A stretch of 64,000 nt of DNA, from NCBI GenBank assembly GCA_016722075.1, contig JADKGW010000001.1, forward strand, positions 62,001 to 126,000, written 5' to 3'. Below the pieces are notes generated by a model. The model did not search any database and was not told the DNA's origin. It saw only the letters and a program-made list of their open reading frames with translations. Below are positions 1 through 7,236 of this stretch, piece after piece. The translations under genes and the position numbers were made by a program. The stretch is from Candidatus Kouleothrix ribensis. GTDB taxonomy: Bacteria; Chloroflexota; Chloroflexia; Chloroflexales; Roseiflexaceae. How positions within the stretch are numbered: position 1 is the first letter of the stretch; every line of letters begins with the position of its first letter.

Positions 1-453
1 CCAGCGGTGCCGACTAGGGTGCCACTGCGTGCGGTGAACCTAGAGCCGGTGCTGATTCAGGATGGCGACTTACCATCGGGACTCAGCCCTGCGCAGGTGT
101 TCGACGCGCCACCGCCCGCCTTTAAGGACTATCCGGCCGCGACCAAGGCCGCGTACCAGCGGTTCCAGCGGGCGGGGGATACGGCGGGCGGGGTGACGGT
201 TCTGCTCTATGAGCAGGCGGCCGACCTGGCGAACGCAGCGGCACAAGCCGTGCCGACCAAGAAGGACTATCAGGCCGTCGAAGGCGTCGGCGAGCGTGCC
301 GCACTCTTCGTTCCGGAGTTGCTGACCGTCCGTCAGATCGGGTTTGTTCGCTGTCAGGCTGTGGTCAACGTCGTGATGGATCAGGTAGAGCCTGACGAAC
401 TGATCGCCTATGCAAAGCGCCTCGATCGGCGCCTGCAAGGCATGGTGTGTTAG
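1..453 (+). CDS. Hypothetical protein, 5'-truncated
   Basis: The reading frame is open from the first base of the window to a TAG at 451-453, so the true start lies upstream and only the last ~150 residues are seen. The visible part has no membrane segment. It contains a phrase DLPSGLSPAQV near its beginning and ends in an alternating hydrophobic stretch (VRCQAVVNVV) followed by AKRLDRRLQGMVC. This pattern resembles small secreted Chloroflexota proteins of unknown role that I know only by overall look, so I assign no function. The next gene is convergent. A GTG at position 7 could be read as a start but has nothing before it that would show this. Confidence 0.6.
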   Translation, partial: PAVPTRVPLRAVNLEPVLIQDGDLPSGLSPAQVFDAPPPAFKDYPAATKAAYQRFQRAGDTAGGVTVLLYEQAADLANAAAQAVPTKKDYQAVEGVGERAALFVPELLTVRQIGFVRCQAVVNVVMDQVEPDELIAYAKRLDRRLQGMVC

Positions 454-520
454 GCAGCGAACCAGCTCGCTCTTGCCAGCTGGCCGGTACCAAAGCCGCC
501 TGATAGCGTGCGTACGGGTG

Positions 521-979
521 TTATAACGACGGCAGGCGGCGCTGGCAGATCTGGCACATCCCGTAGATCTCGAGCCAGTGCCCATCGACGCGAAAGTTGA
601 GGCGCCTGGCCAGGCCCCCCAAGATCTGCTCGATATCGCAGCCCTCGAATGCGATCACCGAGCCGCAGCTTCGGCACACCAGGTGGTGCTGGTGGCCCTG
701 TTCGATCGGCACATAGGCATGCTCATCGGCGGCTGCCGCCTCGCGTGTAGCGCTCCAGTGTACCCGTGCCAGCCAGTGATCATCGTGCAGCAGGTCGACG
801 GTGCGGTAGACGGTAGCGCGCCCGATCGGGCCGTGCTCGCCACCAACATCCTTGAAGAGCTGTTCGGCGCTAAACGGCTGGGCATATTGCGCGATTCGTT
901 CGAGAATGACGCGCCGCGGGCTTGTGACGCGATGCCCTTGTTCGCTCAAGTGGGTCAGAACTTTATCTACCCACGTCAT
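521..979 (-). CDS. Fur-family metal-responsive transcriptional regulator
   Basis: A 152-residue protein, the usual size for Fur/Zur/PerR. Residues 1-85 form the winged-helix DNA-binding half, with recognition-helix residues GRATVYRTVDLL at about 53-64. Residues 90-152 form the dimerisation and metal half, with the histidine-rich HQHH at 96-99 and two CxxC pairs, C102/C105 and C142/C145, which hold the structural zinc in this family. The Fur, Zur and PerR subtypes cannot be separated with confidence from the sequence. Family members repress iron, zinc or peroxide genes when loaded with metal. The gene has about 230 bases of upstream space containing a long hairpin. No metal transporter lies beside it in this window, so its targets are probably elsewhere. 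Confidence 0.9.
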   Translation of the reverse strand: MTWVDKVLTHLSEQGHRVTSPRRVILERIAQYAQPFSAEQLFKDVGGEHGPIGRATVYRTVDLLHDDHWLARVHWSATREAAAADEHAYVPIEQGHQHHLVCRSCGSVIAFEGCDIEQILGGLARRLNFRVDGHWLEIYGMCQICQRRLPSL

Positions 980-1101
980 GGCACTCGCTCCTGCTTAGGG
1001 GTGGTTCGAATCCTGTTCGAGTGGGAAGATCCGAAGCAGCCGAAGATCACCCCGAACCCCCGCTCTACGCTTCGAGTCGGGCTGACAAAGTGGAACAACG
1101 T

Positions 1102-1142
1102 AGGTTTTCAAGGGCGAGCCAAAGGCCCGCCCTTGAAAGCCT
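1102..1142. repeat. Long hairpin, 19-bp arms, 3-base loop
   Basis: Arms 1102-1120 and 1124-1142 pair with one mismatch and one G-T pair around an AAA loop. The core arm reads TTTCAAGGGCG. It lies just downstream of the AP2-domain gene and upstream of the fur-family gene, both on the minus strand. It could end transcription of the first, although no T-run follows it on that strand, or be a copy of a dispersed palindromic repeat. Confidence 0.7.
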
Positions 1143-1207
1143 GCTTATGGATTGTAGCCCGACGCATCATGATGCTGCCCAGCGGCCGTGAAAGGCCACT
1201 GGCGCGC

Positions 1208-1768
1208 CTATGGGAATGGGATGCCTTCGTCGATGTTCAGCCCCACATGTGCCGCGTGAAAAGCCAGCGCTGCCTTGAGCGCCTCTACCTGCCCGCCGGC
1301 CGACCGGTCGCTAAACGTACGGGCGATCTGGGGTGATTTGCCCTCGTAGATCCGCACGAACCAGCCGTGGGTTCCGCCATGCACGCGGTTATTCAGTGTC
1401 TTAGTGGGCTGATCGACGCGCGTGATACCCTTGAGGCGGCCGAGATGCGCAGCGATCGTGCTCTTCGCTGCCAGCTGGGTCGAGCCGTTTACAGCCAGCT
1501 CAACATGCGACCAGATCCCATCCTGGCGTGTACGTACACTCAGCACTACGCCGGTGGTTTGCTCTACTGGTGTGTTGGCCGGGGCACGCAGGCGCAGCAC
1601 ATCGCCGATGCGCGGGGTGTCGGATAGTGAGCGTGGCCTACCACCGAGAAAGATGACTGCCGAGCGCCCCACCCAGGTATAACGATCGTCGGCGACCCGC
1701 GAGGCGCGTGCGGGCGATGAGTCCCACACTTGGGCGATTTCTGCTGGTACTTTGCGGAATGTTGGCAT
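1208..1768 (-). CDS. AP2-domain protein (putative DNA-binding)
   Basis: A 186-residue protein. The last third (about residues 114-172) carries the pattern ITRVD, then THGWFVRIY at 133-141, then FSD and GGQVEALKAALAFHAAH. This matches bacterial and phage AP2-type three-strand/one-helix DNA-binding domains. Residues 30-105 look like a small beta-rich domain (VGRSAVIFLGG, GDVLRLRAP, VVLSVRT) that resembles a PilZ-like or SH3-like barrel but is not securely recognised. There is no obvious ribosome binding site before the ATG. No integrase or homing endonuclease motif is present, so this is more likely a stand-alone regulator or nucleoid-type protein than part of a mobile element. Confidence 0.6.
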   Translation of the reverse strand: MPTFRKVPAEIAQVWDSSPARASRVADDRYTWVGRSAVIFLGGRPRSLSDTPRIGDVLRLRAPANTPVEQTTGVVLSVRTRQDGIWSHVELAVNGSTQLAAKSTIAAHLGRLKGITRVDQPTKTLNNRVHGGTHGWFVRIYEGKSPQIARTFSDRSAGGQVEALKAALAFHAAHVGLNIDEGIPFP

Positions 1769-2175
1769 AGTTCAGTAACCACATCATGGTGTAGCAGTGT
1801 GTTTTCACACACATGCGACCGGTCATACGGGGACAAGCCGTTTAGCGAACAATGCTGTCTGCCTGGATCAGCAGACAGGTGACAAAAATACTACGCTGCT
1901 AATCTCTATTGTAACATATCCTTTCGGGATGGAAATAGCCATTAAGTCCCGTGCTGGTGCGGCCTTACGGTAGCCCATAAGGCATACAATTGGGCTAACC
2001 GTTCGGCCTGGCATTTCGGAAAGGTACCCGCGAATATGGTTCGCGGGCAGGCGCACGAACTGTGCCCCCACCCGCATGAGGTGCTCACGTGTAGGGTTTG
2101 CGCCCAGCCTGCCGGGCTGCATGGATACCCCTCCCCCGTACCCCATCCTCTATCCAGGAGGGGGTTAAGAATTTG

Positions 2176-2214
2176 GCGTTCCAATGCGGCGGCTCTGCCG
2201 CCGCATTGGAACGC
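2176..2214. repeat. Perfect hairpin, 18-bp arms, TCT loop
   Basis: Arms 2176-2193 and 2197-2214 are exact reverse complements (GCGTTCCAATGCGGCGGC) around the loop TCT at 2194-2196. It lies downstream of the acyl-CoA dehydrogenase gene on the minus strand and could serve as its terminator. The word CGCATTGGAAC appears again at 2274-2285 as a partial copy. Confidence 0.85.
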
Positions 2215-2223
2215 TCATAGGAT

Positions 2224-2254
2224 ACCCCCCTCTCCCACGCTGGGAGAGGGGGGT
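2224..2254. repeat. C-run/G-run hairpin of the widespread CCCTCTCCC type
   Basis: Arm CCCCCCTCTCCC (2225-2236) pairs exactly with GGGAGAGGGGGG (2242-2253) around a 5-base loop, with an extra A-T pair outside. The following bases, GTTAGGGGGGTGAGGG, match the tail of a palindromic element seen in many unrelated bacteria. An imperfect related structure (CTCCCCCGTACCCC with GGAGGGGG) lies just before, at about 2131-2164. Confidence 0.75.
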
Positions 2255-2346
2255 TAGGGGGGTGAGGGCTGATCGCATTGGAACACGATCAATGAAAAAC
2301 CCTCCACCTGAAAGCCCGCATGAGGGCAGTGTGTGCGCTGGCAGCT

Positions 2347-3516
2347 TTAATAGAGCTTAACCTTATGGCCGGCACGCTTGAGCAGCTCGCTGGCGATCAC
2401 GTGGCGCTGGATCTCGTTGGTGCCCTCGAAGATACGCGTCACCCGCGCGTCGCGATACATGCGCTCGAGCGGCAGCTCGCGCGAGAAGCCCATACCGCCG
2501 TGGATCTGGATGGCCTCATCGATCACCTGCGAGGCGGCCTCGGTGCAGAACAGCTTGACGATGCTCGACTCGAGCGTGGCATTTTCGCCGCGATCGACCT
2601 TCTTAGCACAGTCGTAGACCATCTGCTCCATGGCGTAAATCTTCACGGCCATATCGGCAAGCTTGAACTGAATGGCTTGAAAATCGGCGATGGCGCGGCC
2701 GAATTGCTGGCGCTCGATCGCGTAGCGCACCGATAGATCGTAGGCTTCTTTGGCCGAGCCGAGGCTCGACGCACCCAGGCCGCAACGCCCGATGTCGAGC
2801 GTCTGCATGGCAGTGGCGAAGCCGGCGCCTACCTTGCCAAGCACGTTCTGGTTGGGCACCCGGCAGTCCTCGAAGAACAGCGCGGCGGTGTGCGAGGCGC
2901 GCAGGCCCATCTTCGGCTCGACTTTGCCGACCTTGAAGCCGGGGAAGTCTTTTTCGACGATGAAGCCGGTGATGCCGCCGCGCGCGCCAAGGTTGCGATC
3001 GTTGGTGGCAAACACCACCAGCACGTCGGCGAACGAGCCGTTGGTGATCCACATCTTCGAGCCGTTCAGCACCCAATCATCGCCATCGCGCGTGGCGGTG
3101 GTGCTAATATGCGCCGCGTCCGACCCGGCGTTCGGCTCGGTCAGCGCCCAGGCGCCCAGCTTCTGGCCCGTACACAGCGCTTTGAGGTAGCGCTCCTTCT
3201 GGTCGTCGGTGCCGCTCAGGTAGATCGACATTGCACACAGCTGGGCGTGCGCCCCGATGATCGTGGCGGTCGAGGCACATTTGCGGTAGATCTCCTCCAT
3301 CAGCACACAGTAGCCAACCACGCCGGCATCGGCGCCGCCGTACTGCTCGGGGAAAGGCACCCCCAGCAAGCCTAGCTCGCCGGCCTTCTTCAGCACCTCG
3401 AACGGTACGCGCTCTTCTTCGTCGATCGCGCGCGCGATCGGCGCGACCTCTTTCTCGGCGAACTCGCGAACAGCCTGGCGAAGCATCTGAATGTCTTCGG
3501 GAAGCTCGTACTCCAT
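2347..3516 (-). CDS. Acyl-CoA dehydrogenase
   Basis: A 389-residue flavoenzyme of the short/medium-chain acyl-CoA dehydrogenase type, which oxidises acyl-CoA to trans-2-enoyl-CoA and passes electrons to ETF. The start is the ATG at 3516, preceded by GAAAGGAACC; an upstream open extension is not coding. The N-terminal helical domain is followed by the signature TEPNAGSDAAH and then WVLNGSKMWITNG in the beta domain. Near the C-terminus IFEGTNEIQRHV contains the expected catalytic glutamate, and IHGGMGFSRELPLERMYRDAR is also typical. Chain-length preference cannot be read from sequence; butyryl-CoA, isovaleryl-CoA and 2-methyl-branched forms all look alike. The IS element 117 bases upstream may have separated it from an older promoter. 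Confidence 0.93.
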   Translation of the reverse strand: MEYELPEDIQMLRQAVREFAEKEVAPIARAIDEEERVPFEVLKKAGELGLLGVPFPEQYGGADAGVVGYCVLMEEIYRKCASTATIIGAHAQLCAMSIYLSGTDDQKERYLKALCTGQKLGAWALTEPNAGSDAAHISTTATRDGDDWVLNGSKMWITNGSFADVLVVFATNDRNLGARGGITGFIVEKDFPGFKVGKVEPKMGLRASHTAALFFEDCRVPNQNVLGKVGAGFATAMQTLDIGRCGLGASSLGSAKEAYDLSVRYAIERQQFGRAIADFQAIQFKLADMAVKIYAMEQMVYDCAKKVDRGENATLESSIVKLFCTEAASQVIDEAIQIHGGMGFSRELPLERMYRDARVTRIFEGTNEIQRHVIASELLKRAGHKVKLY

Positions 3517-3624
3517 TGTCGGTTCCTTTCGTAGCGGCCATGTTCGGCACGCATAGCAGCGAGTGAGGGAGATGCCTGAGGTGGCTCGATTATAGCAGTG
3601 AATACCGCACTGCGTCAATATGAC

Positions 3625-3632
3625 GCGGCGCG
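3625..3632. repeat. Left copy of the 8-bp target-site duplication
   Basis: GCGGCGCG directly abuts the left end of the IS element and is repeated exactly at 5099-5106 just outside its right end. Eight base pairs is the target duplication length known for IS66-family insertion. Confidence 0.85.
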
Positions 3633-5098
3633 GTAACTGTTCAGATTTGGGGTAAAGGAGTTTCGCGAGGAGCGGACGCCAATTCCTTGAGCCGTTTGAG
3701 GCACTCATCGAAGGGGTTGAGCTTGCGCGCCTGCCAGGTCTCAAATAAACTGGCAAGCCCCATGCGCGTCTTGGTTCCTTCCTTGCTGCGCGAGCCACCA
3801 CCGATCTTGCGGCAAACCACCAGCGGACGGATGGAGCGTTCGGCCAGATTATTGCTCGCACTCAAGCCCGCAATGAGCACGAACTGGAACAGCTCATCTT
3901 CGTGCCGCAGCAACCGCTTGGCGAGCGCACCGCACGCATGCGTGGACGCTCTAGCGTACTGGAGCCCGAGTTGATGGCTGCCACTGGTCAACGCCACATA
4001 CGCACACTCGCGCTCCGCCTGACTCGGCTCCGGGTGGTTGTCCAGCCACGTGTGCGCCTGATCATAGAGCGCCCGCACCGACTGCGCCCATGCCAGCACG
4101 TCCGTGTCCTGCGGATGCGCCGCTTTGAGTGCGTGCAGATCACGCAGCAGGTGCGTCCAGCAGCGTTGATGCTTGCCCGCATACGCGTTGTAGCCACCAT
4201 AAAAGTCACTCACCAAGTGCCCGTGAAACTTGCCATCCAAGATGCGCTTGAGCACCGCTTGGGAGCGGCTGTGGTCATATTCATAATAACGGATGGCGTC
4301 GTCGCCTGGCGTCGAGAAGGCCCAGATATAGCCGTTTTGCCCATTCTCACGCCAGCTGGTTTCATCGCCGTGCAGGATCGGGCTCGCCCGCGCCGCCTGC
4401 TTGAGCTGGGTCAGCTCGTCTTGGAGCGTGCGACGGAGCTGATGCAGGAGTTCGACAATTTCACCCGTGCTGAGGTGCAACTGGTGCAGGCTGCTCAAAT
4501 AGGCCTGAATACGCCGAATGGGCAAGCGCAAGGTGGTGCGCAGATAGGCAATCAAGCTGGCGATCCGCACGCCGATGCGCCCCTGACCGAGCACCACGCC
4601 GTCCAGGTCGAGCTTGGGGCTGTGCCAGCGTTTGCAGTGCGGACAGAAGCGTTTGATGATGCGGTGCTCAATGACCTCGATGGGCTGCGGTTCGGGCAGT
4701 TCCAGTACCTCACGTGCATAATCGAGGCTGTGGCCCTGCAAGCGATAGGCACAGTCGGGGCAGCGTTCGAGCGCATGCGCAACGCTACGGGTAGGTGTCA
4801 TACGCTTACGACCGTGATTGTGGTGTGGCGCACGCTTCTTGCGCTTTGGTTTGGGTTCAGCGGATTTGGGACGATTGGACTTGACAAAGGGCGGCGGGTC
4901 AGTGTGCTGCTGCTCCAATTCAGCAATGCGCTGCTGCGCAGCAGCCAACTGCGCGTGCAGTTGCACGACCAAGGCGCGGAGTTCGGCATGCTCGGTCTGC
5001 AGCTGGGCATGGTCAGCTTGCAAGCGTGTATGTTCCTCAAGGAGCGTCATACGCAAAGTATACTACAGTTTCGGACCAGGATAACTGTGAACACTTAC
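3633..5098 (-). mobile_element. IS66-family insertion sequence, single-transposase type, complete
   Basis: The element is 1466 bases. Its ends are GTAACTGTTCA (3633-3643) and, inverted, GTAAGTGTTCA (5088-5098), which match at 10 of 11 positions and begin with the GTAA typical of IS66 termini. Exact 8-base direct repeats GCGGCGCG flank it. It carries only the large transposase (TnpC-like) without tnpA or tnpB, as in the ISBst12-like subgroup. The intact ends, intact ORF and perfect duplication suggest a fairly recent insertion. Confidence 0.9.
3641..5050 (-). CDS. IS66-family transposase
   Basis: A 469-residue DDE transposase. The N-terminal ~50 residues form a heptad-patterned coiled coil (repeated LQ/AEL units). 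A proline/lysine-rich linker follows, then a zinc-binding region with CPDC and CPHC pairs. The catalytic domain shows the DDE residues in HGDETSW, VSDFYGGYNAY and NNLAERSIRPL, ending in the family motif KIGGGSRSKEG. The start is taken as the ATG at 5050, six bases inside a longer TTG frame. A TATACT box at 5058-5063 (minus strand) would place the transcript start almost on this codon, so the mRNA may be leaderless. The stop codon overlaps the left inverted repeat. Confidence 0.93.
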   Translation of the reverse strand: MTLLEEHTRLQADHAQLQTEHAELRALVVQLHAQLAAAQQRIAELEQQHTDPPPFVKSNRPKSAEPKPKRKKRAPHHNHGRKRMTPTRSVAHALERCPDCAYRLQGHSLDYAREVLELPEPQPIEVIEHRIIKRFCPHCKRWHSPKLDLDGVVLGQGRIGVRIASLIAYLRTTLRLPIRRIQAYLSSLHQLHLSTGEIVELLHQLRRTLQDELTQLKQAARASPILHGDETSWRENGQNGYIWAFSTPGDDAIRYYEYDHSRSQAVLKRILDGKFHGHLVSDFYGGYNAYAGKHQRCWTHLLRDLHALKAAHPQDTDVLAWAQSVRALYDQAHTWLDNHPEPSQAERECAYVALTSGSHQLGLQYARASTHACGALAKRLLRHEDELFQFVLIAGLSASNNLAERSIRPLVVCRKIGGGSRSKEGTKTRMGLASLFETWQARKLNPFDECLKRLKELASAPRETPLPQI

Positions 5099-5106
5099 GC
5101 GGCGCG
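5099..5106. repeat. Right copy of the 8-bp target-site duplication
   Basis: An exact copy of the GCGGCGCG found at 3625-3632, directly outside the right terminal inverted repeat of the IS element. Confidence 0.85.
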
Positions 5107-5137
5107 GCATCAGAGTGTCGCCAACACTTCCAGCCAA

Positions 5138-6001
5138 TCACGCGTCCCACTCGAGTGTCCACGCGGCCCGGCGCACCCACTCGGCGTATGCCTCGGGCTG
5201 GCCGGCCACGCGCGTCAGGATGCCGGCGATCTGGCCAAGCGCAAGCGCGCGCAGCGCACCGGCCGGCGTACGCGGGTGTGGCACGATCTGGTGGTATTGC
5301 TGCTCGAATGCCTGCCAGAGTGCGCCCGGCGCCTGGCGCCAGCGTAATGTCCACCAGACCCACGCCAGGTCGAGGTGCGGATTGCCCCAGCCGGCCCATT
5401 CCCAATCGACCAGGGCCGGGGCGGGTGGATGCCACAGCAGGTTGTGGAGGCCCGCATCGCCATGCACCATGCTGGTGCTGCCTGCGTGCCAGGCCGGGTG
5501 ATCCAGGCTGGCGGTAAGCGCGGCGTGCAGCTGCGTGCCGAGCGGATGGTGCGCCAGCTGTGCGCGCACCTGGCTGGTGCGGTTGGCCAGCAGCAGCGTA
5601 TCGCCGGGCGGCCGCAGCGGCGATTGATGAACCGACGCGAGCAGGCGCGCGAGCGCGCCAACCGCCGCGCGCTGCACCGGTGCGGGCTGCGCGTAGATCG
5701 TCACACCGCTGGCGCCTGGCAGCATCGGCATCACCATGATCGTCCAGTCGCTGTCGTCGAGCAGGCCAACCAGCGCCGGCGCCGGCAAGCCGGTGCCTTG
5801 TAGCAGCGTGAGCACGCGCGCCTCGTGGCGCAGGGCCGCGCGCCTGGGTGGGTGCTCGGCGGCCTTCAGCACGCAGCGGCGCGCGCCGATCGTCACAAGC
5901 GCGCTGTGATGCGAAAAGCCGCCCACGGTTGGTGTGATCGCGCTGATCGGCAGCGCAGGCCAGGCGCGCGCGAGGCGCTCGGTGATCGGGTTGGGTAGCA
6001 T
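5138..6001 (-). CDS. APH-type phosphotransferase (aminoglycoside/choline kinase fold)
   Basis: A 287-residue cytoplasmic kinase-like protein. The start is the ATG at 6001; the longer open frame upstream lacks family sequence. The N-lobe lysine is in RRCVLKAAEHP. The catalytic loop reads MVHGDAGLHNLL, with the HGD..N pattern that supplies the catalytic Asp and a metal-binding Asn. ALVDWEWAGWGNPHLDLAW contains the second metal-binding Asp. The substrate cannot be predicted: the family covers aminoglycosides, choline, ethanolamine, homoserine, fructosamine and others, and no resistance genes are nearby. The 3' end lies 32 bases from the IS target duplication, so the coding region is intact. Confidence 0.85.
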   Translation of the reverse strand: MLPNPITERLARAWPALPISAITPTVGGFSHHSALVTIGARRCVLKAAEHPPRRAALRHEARVLTLLQGTGLPAPALVGLLDDSDWTIMVMPMLPGASGVTIYAQPAPVQRAAVGALARLLASVHQSPLRPPGDTLLLANRTSQVRAQLAHHPLGTQLHAALTASLDHPAWHAGSTSMVHGDAGLHNLLWHPPAPALVDWEWAGWGNPHLDLAWVWWTLRWRQAPGALWQAFEQQYHQIVPHPRTPAGALRALALGQIAGILTRVAGQPEAYAEWVRRAAWTLEWDA

Positions 6002-6174
6002 AGGCAAAAAATGCCCGCGCGGCCATGTGCCGCCACGAGCCTCGACATACCCAGTATAGCACGGCCGGCTGCCGAAGAAAACTGTCGTTCGGCTGATGTT
6101 ATGATCGGCGCGCTGTGCTATGCTATAGCAATCTGATCCGATTCGTACCGCGCCCATGCCGAGAGAGAGTCACG

Positions 6175-6582
6175 ATGCGATCGTCTAGCCGCATGTACCG
6201 GCCGGCGCCCATCCCCAACGAGCCGGCGCTCGTCAAGCACGAGCTGGAAGAGGCCCACGCTACGATCCATCGGCTGCTGCGCCAGATCAGCAAAGAGCAG
6301 GCGCGCTGGAGCGAGGTGGTGCGCGCCTACAACAAGACGGTTGCGAGCCTGATGGAGATCACGCGCGAGAATGCCGCGATCGAGCACGATCGCGATCTGT
6401 GGAAGGCGCGTGCCGAGGGCGCGGCGGTGCCGTTCAATATCGGGGGCATGTCGATCGAGCTGACACCCGCCGAGGTTGGCGCCATTCGTAAGGCCATGGC
6501 GCGCCTGCATCATCCTGACGCCGGCGGCGACGCCGAGCGGATGAAGGCATGGAATGCCGCGCTCGACCCGCTCGACGCCTGA
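6175..6582 (+). CDS. Small coiled-coil protein with a C-terminal J-like HPD motif
   Basis: A 135-residue protein starting at the ATG at 6175 behind GAGAGAG. Residues ~20-85 look like a long charged helix suited to a coiled coil (KHELEEAHATIHRLLRQISKEQ, then RENAAIEHDRDLWKARAEG). The last ~40 residues read LTPAEVGAIRKAMARLHHPDAGGDAERMKAWNAAL. The HPD followed by a GGD turn is the core of DnaJ J-domains, where HPD stimulates the ATPase of DnaK. The domain is short and has no G/F or zinc region. No dnaK or grpE is nearby. It could be a specialised co-chaperone or a J-like fold without that activity. Confidence 0.65.
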   Translation: MRSSSRMYRPAPIPNEPALVKHELEEAHATIHRLLRQISKEQARWSEVVRAYNKTVASLMEITRENAAIEHDRDLWKARAEGAAVPFNIGGMSIELTPAEVGAIRKAMARLHHPDAGGDAERMKAWNAALDPLDA

Positions 6583-6709
6583 GCCGGCGCGCGGCGCCGC
6601 CGCTATTGCGTTCGGGCAGATGCACATCCAGCTTCTTGACATAACGAACATCCCAGAATAGGAACAAGGCTATTGGCATTGTAAAGCCGTAGCCAGGCCG
6701 GCCTGCGCA

Positions 6710-6970
6710 CTAGGCCGGGCGGTGCTCGGCGGCGGTGCGGTGCAGCGTGTCGTGGACATGCGCGCGAATCTCGTCGTCGGTGTAGGTGCAGTTGGCGTCG
6801 CCATAGCTATAATCGAAGGTTTCGACCGGGAGCTGCTTGATACACGTGCTGCCGTGCCAGATGCTGAGCGTGAAATAGAAATTGCACATTCGCGCGTAGT
6901 CGTGGCTGTCGAATCTGGCCGTCCAGGTATATCCATCGCCCAGGTTGGTATGCTGGGGGAAGTGCTGCAT
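6710..6970 (-). CDS. Hypothetical small protein
   Basis: An 86-residue protein with a good ribosome binding site (GTGAGGT six bases before the ATG at 6970). Its composition is mixed, with many aromatic residues (YTWTARF, NFYFTLSIWHG, TFDYSYGDANCTYTDDE), unlike the arginine-rich shadow frames on the other strand. No signal peptide or membrane segment is visible and the family is unknown to me. A competing frame on the plus strand (6722-6991) has no ribosome binding site. Confidence 0.55.
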   Translation of the reverse strand: MQHFPQHTNLGDGYTWTARFDSHDYARMCNFYFTLSIWHGSTCIKQLPVETFDYSYGDANCTYTDDEIRAHVHDTLHRTAAEHRPA

Positions 6971-7236
6971 GGTTACCTCACGGTGGCGTAGTTGGGTGCC
7001 GATTGCGGTGCGTAGCGCACCTGCCGCAATGCGGCCGTGCGTATAGGCTCAGCATACCACAGCCGGCGTAGCGCGGCCAGGTGTGTGACTTCCCCTGCGC
7101 CCATACCGTCCTACGCAGTGGTAGGCCGGGCTGCAACAACGGTAGGCCTGCCAGCGTCGGATGCGTGCCCACGCAGCGGGCAATTGTGAAAACCGCAGAA
7201 CCCGGCAGTTCGCGGCAAGCGTCGAGCAGAGGTAGC

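Larger units (their letters stand above)
1769..2346. other. Repeat-rich intergenic region without a convincing gene
   Basis: This 578-base stretch separates the AP2-domain gene start from the 3' end of the acyl-CoA dehydrogenase gene. Short open frames exist on both strands but have no ribosome binding site or recognisable motif. The right half holds two nearly perfect hairpins (2176-2214 and 2224-2254). The centre has another small inverted repeat, CGCGAA with its complement around 2029-2044. The left part (about 1880-1930) is clearly more AT-rich than its surroundings. Confidence 0.6.

Noticed and set aside
995..1030. GGTTCGAATCC resembling a tRNA T-arm
   Set aside because: The five-base stem does not pair (GGTGG against CCTGT) and the bases before it are the fur gene and its leader, so no cloverleaf can form.
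1915..1950. TCCTTTCGGGATGGAAA resembling the end of a CRISPR repeat
   Set aside because: Only one copy is present, no regularly spaced second copy follows, and no cas gene is in the window.
2036..2257. Plus-strand 73-codon frame in the repeat-rich gap
   Set aside because: It translates the palindromes themselves and has no ribosome binding site or family match.
3517..3861. N-terminal extension of the acyl-CoA dehydrogenase frame
   Set aside because: It would run through the IS element end and the promoter gap; the ATG at 3516 has a ribosome binding site and gives the normal family length.
5138..6001. Antibiotic resistance gene carried by the neighbouring IS element
   Set aside because: The kinase lies outside the IS ends and its target duplication, there is no second IS copy to make a compound transposon, and the fold is used for many other substrates.
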